From NCBI GenBank assembly GCA_045113775.1, contig JBGUJH010000033.1:1-39837 (forward strand): 39,837 nt of DNA, given 5' to 3'. Numbering within the stretch: the first letter of the stretch is position 1; each line of letters starts with the position of its first letter. The translations under genes were made by a program, and so were the position numbers. Positions 7,303 through 13,204 of this stretch are shown in pieces. The notes beneath the pieces are model-generated. The model was not told the DNA's origin, did not search any database, and was given only the letters and a program-made list of their open reading frames with translations. This DNA comes from CAG-791 sp045113775 (GTDB lineage Bacteria; Bacillota; Clostridia; Lachnospirales; Lachnospiraceae).

Positions 7303-7610
7303 TAAAGGGGAAGCACATTGCAATAACTGGGATTCTTGCGTTTTATAAAAGAAAAGACGCGTTTGACCTGATCCGCGACTATGGGGGAATCCCACAGGAA
7401 AACGTAACAAAAGAAACGGATTATTTAGTAGTAGGTTATTATCGGAAGAATACTCTTAAAAGTGAGAAATCCAATAAAAGGTTTCTTGCAGAGCGGTACA
7501 TAAGCCAGGGACGGAAGATCAGGATCATCAAGGAAGATGAGTTTCTCCAAATGATTTGGTTTTCTCCGTGTGAGACTGTCAGCGGTAAGTGTCCGCAAGC
7601 AATGATCTGA
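7299..7610 (+). CDS. BRCT-domain small protein
   Basis: A 103-residue protein. KGKHIAITGILAFYKRKDAF then IRDYGGIPQENVTKETDYLV is a BRCT fold as found at the end of DNA ligase LigA, and the domain is complete by FLQMI (about residue 86). BRCT domains bind DNA ends or phosphoproteins; stand-alone copies occur in integrative elements with unknown role. The start ATG (7299) overlaps the upstream stop as ATGA and has AAAGAGG 6 bases before it; an in-frame TTG at 7281 is less likely. The last 17 residues (WFSPCETVSGKCPQAMI) look unlike the family and end at the presumed IS boundary, so the original C-terminus may have been replaced. Confidence 0.78.
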   Translation: MIKGKHIAITGILAFYKRKDAFDLIRDYGGIPQENVTKETDYLVVGYYRKNTLKSEKSNKRFLAERYISQGRKIRIIKEDEFLQMIWFSPCETVSGKCPQAMI

Positions 7611-8812
7611 TTAAGACCGCTTTTTAAAGCAGCCGTTATCCAATTAATAGTTTCAGAGACGGATTATCTCTGAGAAATGGCTCTATATCTGCTTTTTGTG
7701 GGGATCTTTTTCCAGATTTTCCAGAAAAAGGGCGCACTACACCCCGCAGAAGGCTTCTGTTCGCCCGGCCCGTGCACACATTAAGAGATTGGCACTTGCG
7801 AACATGATATTAAAGCGATGAAAATTCTTCGCAATTCCGCGGTAAACTACTTTGGAGTATCCGAACTGCCGTTTCACGATCAGAAACGGATGCTCCACTT
7901 TACAACGGACAGAGGATTTCCGATGCTCCATCTGTTTGTCCCAGTTAATCCCTTTATAGCTGTCTGATGTTTTCAAGCTGCTGGGACGGACATTGGTGCG
8001 GTACTCCACTTCGGGAAGGTGCTTGTTCTCCTTTACTTCAGGGCGTTTCGCCATTCCGCTGTATCTGGAATCGCCATACATTACGTGGTCGTCTTCCCGG
8101 ATCAGTTTGTGGGCTTCGTCTATATCATGTACATTTGCCGAAGTTGCAGTAATCGTATGGACATAGCCACTCCCGGCATCCACACCGGAATGGATCTTCA
8201 TTCCGTGGTACCACTGATTTCCCTTTTTGGTCTGGTGCATCTCGGGATCGCGCTTGCCGCTTTGATTCTTTGTTGAGCTTGGAGCATTGATAATCGTTGC
8301 ATCCACGATCGTTCCGCCGCGCATAATCAGACCGGCCTTCTCCAGACGAGTATTCACATCCGCAAAGATCTGTTCGCCGATGTGATGCTCTTCCAAAAGA
8401 TGGCGGAATTTCAGGAGCGTGGTTGCATCAGGAACCTGTTCCTTATAAAAGTCGATGTGCATGAAGGATCTCATGGCATAGCTGTCATAGATCGTGTCCT
8501 CAATTGCAGCATCCGACAGATTGAACCAGTTCTGCATCAGGTACATACGCAGCATGGTCTCAATCCCTCTTGTGGGACGACCTCTTTTACCTGAAGGATA
8601 GTACGGTTTAATAAGATCAATCCACTCATTCCAGGGGATTATCTTATCCATCATATTGAGAAACTCCTCACGGCGGGTTTTCTTCTTCCGCTTCGAGTAT
8701 TCAACATCAGTGAAAGTCTGTTGTTGCATAGGGTGCACCACCTTTCTCGATACCTATATCTCTATTTTATCGTAATGGTGCGTTACTTTCATGGGAAATG
8801 CGATTAAATCAG
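7607..8812 (-). mobile_element. IS5-family insertion sequence (ends approximate)
   Basis: A single-transposase element of about 1.2 kb. The best terminal pair I can see is CTGATTAA (7607-7614) against TTAAATCAG (8804-8812), with weak similarity extending outward (AAG/GCAA side) and inward (CGC). This is an imperfect match, so the ends are estimates. No target duplication is assigned. Confidence 0.6.
7737..8741 (-). CDS. IS5-family DDE transposase
   Basis: A 334-residue transposase of full length. The N-terminal DUF772-like region (SGKRGRPTRGIETMLRMYLM, WFNLSDAAIEDTIYDSYAM) precedes an RNase H-like DDE core: first Asp in GTIVDATIINAPSS, second in HVMYGDSRYSG, Glu in RKSSVRCKVEHPFLIVKRQ-F. The start at 8741 (MVHPMQQQTF) is preceded by GAAAGGTGG. 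No frameshift or stop is present, so it may be active. It sits at the junction between the mobilizable element and the chromosomal MerR gene. Confidence 0.93.
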   Translation of the reverse strand: MVHPMQQQTFTDVEYSKRKKKTRREEFLNMMDKIIPWNEWIDLIKPYYPSGKRGRPTRGIETMLRMYLMQNWFNLSDAAIEDTIYDSYAMRSFMHIDFYKEQVPDATTLLKFRHLLEEHHIGEQIFADVNTRLEKAGLIMRGGTIVDATIINAPSSTKNQSGKRDPEMHQTKKGNQWYHGMKIHSGVDAGSGYVHTITATSANVHDIDEAHKLIREDDHVMYGDSRYSGMAKRPEVKENKHLPEVEYRTNVRPSSLKTSDSYKGINWDKQMEHRKSSVRCKVEHPFLIVKRQFGYSKVVYRGIAKNFHRFNIMFASANLLMCARAGRTEAFCGV

Positions 8813-8875
8813 CGTTTCCTTAGATTTACTAAAGCTGTGTCACACACCGCGCGGAGAACTGTCCCCTGCGCGGTC

Positions 8876-9193
8876 TTACGGAATGCGCTCATCCAGCAAG
8901 GCGATGCAGTTCTGCATTGTCTTGATCTCTTCATACAGATGTGCTCTTCGGATTTGCAGCATCTGTGTTCTGCGGGTGGGAGAGGCGTCTGTATATTCCT
9001 TCATTTCACGGATGGAGAAGCCGCAGGCGAGAAGTGCCGCGATCTCTTCGAGTTCTCGGATGTTCTCGTCGGAGAAAAGGCGGTTGCCTGCGGATGATTT
9101 CTGAATGCCGGGCAGGAGCCCGTGGTTATCATAGTAGCGGATCGTGGACGAGGGGATCCCGGTCCGCCGGGCAGCTTCGCTGATCGTATACAA
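8876..9193 (-). CDS. MerR-family transcription regulator
   Basis: A 105-residue protein. MYTISEAARRTGIPSSTIRY with YDNHGLLPGIQK is the MerR winged-helix, followed by a dimerisation helix to ALLDERIP. It is short and has no obvious cysteine metal site, as in AdhR/NmlR-like members that sense electrophiles or thiol stress. It starts at TTG 9193, supported by GGGAGGA (9200-9206 complement) 6 bases upstream. It is divergent from a promoter with the elongated 19-bp spacer that MerR proteins activate (9212-9242), so it likely controls that promoter. Confidence 0.88.
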   Translation of the reverse strand: MYTISEAARRTGIPSSTIRYYDNHGLLPGIQKSSAGNRLFSDENIRELEEIAALLACGFSIREMKEYTDASPTRRTQMLQIRRAHLYEEIKTMQNCIALLDERIP

Positions 9194-9211
9194 GGCAGAT
9201 CCTCCCAGGAC

Positions 9212-9242
9212 TTGACTTCAATCGCGGTTTAAGATGTATAAT
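9212..9242 (+). promoter_or_regulatory. MerR-type promoter with 19-bp spacer
   Basis: TTGACT (9212-9217), 19-base spacer, TATAAT (9237-9242). The spacer holds the near-dyad CTTCAA-TCGCGG-TTTAAG. A consensus -10 with a spacer 2 bases too long is the hallmark of MerR-activated promoters. It points right, toward the LytTR gene 209 bases away. Confidence 0.75.
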
Positions 9243-9374
9243 CAAATGTAATTAGGCTTTCTTTATTCAAGGTAATCATTGGATCGTAATGATGTATGTA
9301 CTGCCTTCGGGCAGAGACATGCTCTTTTTGTTTTCCGATGATAAATTGATAAATACTTCTGATGATAAAGATGA

Positions 9375-9439
9375 TAAAGAATAGCCCGGGGCGAATGAAG
9401 GGGAACCGCATAAACTGTGTTTTCTGCATCAAAAACTGA
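9375..9439 (-). repeat. Diverged inverted repeat, copy A (upstream of the two-component genes)
   Basis: Read on the minus strand, this contains CAGTTTTTGATGCAG, then an ACAG, then TGCGGTTCCC. Copy B at 11459-11525 on the plus strand carries the same blocks at the same spacing (30 of 38 positions identical over the core by eye). Also visible here are two half-sites, AAAAACTGA (9431-9439) and ATAAACTGT (9410-9418), 21 bases apart, resembling direct repeats bound by LytTR regulators such as AgrA. Confidence 0.5.
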
Positions 9440-9450
9440 AAGGATGCGAG

Positions 9451-10164
9451 ATGTTGAAGATCATGATTCTGGAGGATGCTCCGGCAGAGCGGCAGCGGCT
9501 CGAAGCATTTCTGCAGCGCTACGCCGAAGAGGATCCGGCGTTCCGATATACGCTTACCTGCTATGACCGCGGCATCATGCTGCTCAGTGAATATCACAAG
9601 GATGCGGACATCCTGTTTCTGGACATCCGCGTGCCGGACATGCTCGGGATCGACGTCGCGAAGAGCATCCGGAAGAAGGATGAGTCCGTCATGATCGTCT
9701 TCGTGACGAATCTGACGCAGTATGCCATTGAGGGGTATTCCGTCGAGGCGTTCGACTATATTCTGAAGCCTTTGAAGTATCCGCCTTTTGCAGCGAAGCT
9801 GAAGCGGATGCTGAAGGCGCTCCGGAGCAGGGAGCAGGGTTATACCGTCAATCTCCGGGATAAGGAAAACGAGAGAAGGGTCAGCGCGGACAGTATCGTA
9901 TACATAGAATCCTCGGGCCATGATCTGTTCTTTCACGTCGGCGGGGAGTTGATCCGCCAGTGGGGAACCCTTTCCGCCTACGAGGAGGAACTGCGAGAGA
10001 GAGGGTTCGCGCGGTGCCACACAAGCTTTCTGGTGAATCTCAAGTATGTGGAGACGATCAGGAAGAATGAAGTGATCGTGGGCGGAGAGGCGATCCCGGT
10101 ATCCAGGCCCAAGAGGAAGAGCTTTCTGGAGCAGGTCGCTGGGTACAGAGGAGAGAAGATGTGA
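9451..10164 (+). CDS. LytTR-family response regulator
   Basis: A 237-residue regulator. The receiver domain (1-125) has acidic pocket E8/D9, phospho-acceptor D58 (ILFLDIRVPD), Thr in FVTNLTQ and Lys in YILKPLK. The LytTR DNA-binding domain (about 135-235) reads VNLRDKENERRVSADSIVYI and later RCHTSFLVNLKYVETIRKN. Such proteins (AgrA, VirR, ComE type) bind direct repeats about 21 bp apart. The start ATG has AAAGGA 6 bases upstream. The gene overlaps the kinase gene by 4 bases (GTGA), so the pair is co-translated. Possible targets are its own leader (copy A repeat) and the lipoprotein/GH3 genes downstream. Confidence 0.92.
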   Translation: MLKIMILEDAPAERQRLEAFLQRYAEEDPAFRYTLTCYDRGIMLLSEYHKDADILFLDIRVPDMLGIDVAKSIRKKDESVMIVFVTNLTQYAIEGYSVEAFDYILKPLKYPPFAAKLKRMLKALRSREQGYTVNLRDKENERRVSADSIVYIESSGHDLFFHVGGELIRQWGTLSAYEEELRERGFARCHTSFLVNLKYVETIRKNEVIVGGEAIPVSRPKRKSFLEQVAGYRGEKM

Positions 10165-11456
10165 ACATCGAGTACTACTGGCACATCAGAAGCTCGCTGC
10201 TCCTGCTGCAGTCGGTCATGGGGACCATGGCTTTCTCCCATGTGCTGATCAGGAGAAAACCATTCTGGAAGCGGTTGTTCCTGTCAACGGCGACAGGGAT
10301 GGTCCTGCTTTATATGTTCCGGGCCGCCTTCTTCCCGAGCATGGTCATCCAGGTCAACAGGCTGGACAGGATCTTTGTGGTCATCCTCTGTTACCTGCTG
10401 CTGACGGGGATCATATTGTTCTGCTTTCAGGAGGACCTGTTCACGGCGCTGTTTGCGGCGTCCGCAGGATATGTGGCACAGGATCTGGGCGGGACGATCA
10501 AGACGGTCCTGCGTCTACTGCCGCAGGTGGAAGTATTCACAAGAAGTACAGAGAGGATGATCGCTCTGGATGTGGTGGTCTATCCCTTCTTTTTCACGTT
10601 TCTTTACTGGATCTTCCGGCCTTTCACAAGGGAAAGGGGCGGCAACTACGACAACCGGCTGAAGGCCGTTTTCTCCACGTCGGCGCTGCTTCTGTGCATG
10701 GGGATGATGCGGATCACCGGCGGCAATCCGGAGAGGAACAGCCTGTCTGTGCTTGCGGAAGGCATCTATCAGGTGCTGTGCGATATGTTCATCCTGCTCG
10801 TACAGTTCGGCGTCATGGAGAGGGCGAGGCTGTCGCAATCGGTGGATACGATGCGGGAACTGGTCCATGAACAGCATGAGCAGTTCCGGCATTCCCAGCA
10901 GTCGGTGGAGCTGGTCAATGAGAAGTATCACGATCTGAAGAGTCTTCTGGAGGGCTTTCAGGGAGAGATCGATCCGCAGCAGATCCGGAAGCTGAAAGAG
11001 CGGATCGGAGAATATGAGGTCCACCTGGAGACGGGGAACCGCGTACTGGATATCGTCCTTGCGGAAAAGCGGGCCGTCTGCCTGGCGAGAAATATCGAAT
11101 TCACGTCCTATGTCAACGGGGCGGGGATGGACGGCATAGAGGAGCTGGATCTGTATGCCCTTGTCGGGAATGCGCTGAACAACGCGATCGACGCGGTCTC
11201 CGCGCTTCCCGGGGAAGAGAGGTTCATCTCGATGGTCATGTACAGCAGGGATGGCATGATCACACTGCACATGGAGAATCCGTATGCCGGCAGTGTCCTG
11301 GTGGAGGATGACCTGCCGGTCAGCAGGAGAGACAGGCAGTATCACGGCTTCGGTGTCAGGAGCATGGAAAGGATCTGTGAGAAGTATGAAGGGACGCTGG
11401 TATTCCGGACAGAGGACCAGATATTCACGCTGGACGCCCTGCTCCTTCAACCATAG
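10161..11456 (+). CDS. AgrC-like sensor histidine kinase (GHKL)
   Basis: A 431-residue membrane kinase starting at GTG (overlapping the regulator stop). Residues about 1-230 hold six or so hydrophobic segments, forming a membrane sensor as in AgrC/BlpH peptide-responsive kinases. A coiled linker leads to the phospho-acceptor H257 (NEKYHDLKSLL). The GHKL ATPase follows: N box LYALVGNALNNAIDAVS and G box YHGFGVRSMERICEKY. The classical D box is weak. No signal-peptide precursor or AgrB-like processing enzyme is evident beside it, so the ligand is unknown. An intrinsic terminator follows within 70 bases. Confidence 0.9.
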   Translation: MNIEYYWHIRSSLLLLQSVMGTMAFSHVLIRRKPFWKRLFLSTATGMVLLYMFRAAFFPSMVIQVNRLDRIFVVILCYLLLTGIILFCFQEDLFTALFAASAGYVAQDLGGTIKTVLRLLPQVEVFTRSTERMIALDVVVYPFFFTFLYWIFRPFTRERGGNYDNRLKAVFSTSALLLCMGMMRITGGNPERNSLSVLAEGIYQVLCDMFILLVQFGVMERARLSQSVDTMRELVHEQHEQFRHSQQSVELVNEKYHDLKSLLEGFQGEIDPQQIRKLKERIGEYEVHLETGNRVLDIVLAEKRAVCLARNIEFTSYVNGAGMDGIEELDLYALVGNALNNAIDAVSALPGEERFISMVMYSRDGMITLHMENPYAGSVLVEDDLPVSRRDRQYHGFGVRSMERICEKYEGTLVFRTEDQIFTLDALLLQP

Positions 11457-11458
11457 TG

Positions 11459-11525
11459 CAACTTTTGATGCAGGAAGAACAGGATTTGCGGTTCCCGTTT
11501 CGGGGACCGCTCCTTTTTTTTATGA
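11459..11525 (+). repeat. Diverged inverted repeat, copy B (downstream of the two-component genes)
   Basis: The plus strand carries ACTTTTGATGCAG, AACAG and TGCGGTTCCC, matching copy A in reverse orientation. The TGCGGTTCCC block here also forms the left arm of the terminator at 11488. Confidence 0.5.
11488..11521 (+). terminator. Intrinsic terminator of the two-component operon
   Basis: GCGGTTCCCG-TTT-CGGGGACCGC is a 10-bp stem with one G-T pair, a 3-base loop and then TCC followed by eight Ts. It separates the kinase gene from the lipoprotein genes. Confidence 0.88.
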
Positions 11526-11579
11526 TGTACCTGTCCACAGGACAGAGCAGATCAATCTCAGAAAAGGAGGCATGGGAGT

Positions 11580-12479
11580 ATGAAAAGAATCGTCGCAATG
11601 ATGCTGACGCTCTTGATGGCACTTGGCCTTGCTGCCTGCAGCAGTCAGTCTTCGGGACAGACCCAGCAGACACAGGCACAGCAGACGGAGCAGGCACCGG
11701 CAGAGCAGCAGGAAGAAAAAGAGCCGCCGAAGACCGAGGAGATGTATTTCCCGAACGGGGACAAGCAGATCTATGCAGTGGTCTACACGCCGGCAGAAGA
11801 AAAGAGTCAGTATCCCACGGTGGTGATCAGCCACGGTTTTGCGGGATCCTACGCCGATAATGAGAAGCGCGCTGAGCTTCTGGCCCAGAACGGCTACTGC
11901 GCAGTGGTCTTCGATTTCTATGGCGGCAACAGAGCTTCCAAATCCGGCGGCGAGATGACGGAGATGAGCGTCCTCACGGAAGCGGAGGACCTGAACGCGG
12001 TCATGGACGGCGTGCGGGCTCTCGAATATGTGGACAAGGACCAGTTCTTCCTTCTCGGCTGCAGCCAGGGCGGCTTCGTTTCCTCGTATGTAGCTGCTTC
12101 CAGACCGGAGGATGTCAAGGCCCTCATCCTGCTCTTCCCGGCTTTTGCCCTGCAGGATGACTGCTGGTCGAGACATGCGTCCATCGACGAGATCCCGGAG
12201 ACAGAGGATGTCATGAACCAGACCATCGGCGCGATCTACAGCCGGGATGCGATGAGCTTTGACATCTATGACGTCATCGGCGGATACAAAGGGGACGTGC
12301 TGATCCAGCACGGCGATAAAGACGACATCGTCGATCCTTCCTACTCCGAGAGAGCGGCCGAGGTCTATGAGCACGCGGAGCTGCAGATCCTGCACGGCGC
12401 GGGCCACGGTTTCCAGAGCAAACCGCTGAAGGAGTCCAACGCGAAGCTGCTGGAGTTCCTCGCTGCACATACAGAGTGA
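11580..12479 (+). CDS. Esterase-like alpha/beta-hydrolase lipoprotein
   Basis: A 299-residue protein. The signal peptide ends in the lipobox LAAC (Cys20), so it is anchored outside the membrane, with a Gln/Glu-rich tether to about residue 50. The hydrolase fold shows VVISHGFAGSYADNEKRA, nucleophile Ser162 in GCSQGGFVSS, acidic GDKDDIVDP, and His276 in GAGHGF. The set resembles serine esterases of rumen Clostridia that release feruloyl or acetyl groups from plant cell walls, although the substrate cannot be read here. The ribosome binding site AAAGGAGG precedes the ATG. Neighbours are another lipoprotein and a GH3 enzyme, consistent with surface breakdown of plant glycosides. Confidence 0.82.
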   Translation: MKRIVAMMLTLLMALGLAACSSQSSGQTQQTQAQQTEQAPAEQQEEKEPPKTEEMYFPNGDKQIYAVVYTPAEEKSQYPTVVISHGFAGSYADNEKRAELLAQNGYCAVVFDFYGGNRASKSGGEMTEMSVLTEAEDLNAVMDGVRALEYVDKDQFFLLGCSQGGFVSSYVAASRPEDVKALILLFPAFALQDDCWSRHASIDEIPETEDVMNQTIGAIYSRDAMSFDIYDVIGGYKGDVLIQHGDKDDIVDPSYSERAAEVYEHAELQILHGAGHGFQSKPLKESNAKLLEFLAAHTE

Positions 12480-12561
12480 ATACAGGCGGAAGATCGACTG
12501 TACATATACAGGCAGTTCTTGCAACAGCAAAACGATATACATTCCAAAAGGAGGAAAACAA

Positions 12562-13167
12562 ATGAAAAAGGGAACCAGAATTCTGACACTTGCACTTGTC
12601 TGCATCATGATGATGGCGACGCTGGCCGGCTGCGGCTCTTCCAAAGGATCAGGCATCTCCAAGCTCTTCGCGGGCGGATCCGCAAACCTGATCGAAGAAG
12701 TGGGCTGGTACAACAGTGATGTCTACACGCTGAAGATCAATGCGGACAACACCTACGAGCTTACCTATCAGGAGCATCGCTTCGGAACCACCGACCCCGG
12801 CATCAAGGGCCTCCGCACGATCATCTACAAGGGAAAATGCAGCTCCGCAGCATCCGCTGACGGCTGGGAGACACACGTTGATTACACGCTGGAGCCCGCT
12901 GAGAGCATCTTCTTCGAGCAGCATGAGAAGGGCTACGGCCGTGCGAAGATCGCCGGACATTGCGTGATCGACACCAACAACTGGACACCGGAAATGACCG
13001 CGCTTCTCGATCCCGAGAACAATGCGATGACTGCGCAGGATTTCCTCGGCCAGTATGCGGAGACCCTGGTTGTCACCGTGGAAGATCCTTCCCTCGATCC
13101 CGAGGATTCCTCTCTGGGATACAGGGTCATCGAGATGCCTGCCCTGAAGCTCATGGCGGAAGAGTGA
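12562..13167 (+). CDS. Lipoprotein of unknown function
   Basis: A 201-residue protein with signal peptide and lipobox LAGC (Cys24), preceded by AAAGGAGG. The mature part looks like a beta-rich domain: VGWYNSDVYTLKINADNTYE and HVDYTLEPAESIFFEQH. I do not recognise the family. It lies between the esterase and the GH3 genes with short gaps and so is probably an accessory, for example a substrate-binding partner at the surface. Confidence 0.75.
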   Translation: MKKGTRILTLALVCIMMMATLAGCGSSKGSGISKLFAGGSANLIEEVGWYNSDVYTLKINADNTYELTYQEHRFGTTDPGIKGLRTIIYKGKCSSAASADGWETHVDYTLEPAESIFFEQHEKGYGRAKIAGHCVIDTNNWTPEMTALLDPENNAMTAQDFLGQYAETLVVTVEDPSLDPEDSSLGYRVIEMPALKLMAEE

Positions 13168-13204
13168 TCATCGATCTCTTCCGGATCTGTAAAGGAGAAT
13201 AGCA

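Noticed and set aside
7607..8812. Exact IS terminal repeats and target duplication
   Set aside because: Only an imperfect 8-9 bp terminal match is visible; no convincing duplication, so ends are given as estimates.
7611..9240. Right attachment site as a copy of the guaA tail (GTAGAGTACGAATAA)
   Set aside because: No match of useful length was found by eye on either strand.
9301..9314. CTGCC-TTCG-GGCAG tetraloop hairpin as a terminator
   Set aside because: The stem is only 5 bp and the T run begins 12 bases away; too weak to call.
9229..9429. 66-codon minus-strand frame (MQKTQFMRFPF ...) as an AgrD-like signal peptide gene
   Set aside because: No ribosome binding site, no AgrD cysteine/thiolactone pattern and no AgrB partner; kept only as a hypothesis under the inverted-repeat finding.
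10515..11450. Long antisense frame over the histidine kinase
   Set aside because: The sense strand has all kinase motifs; the antisense peptide is low-complexity.
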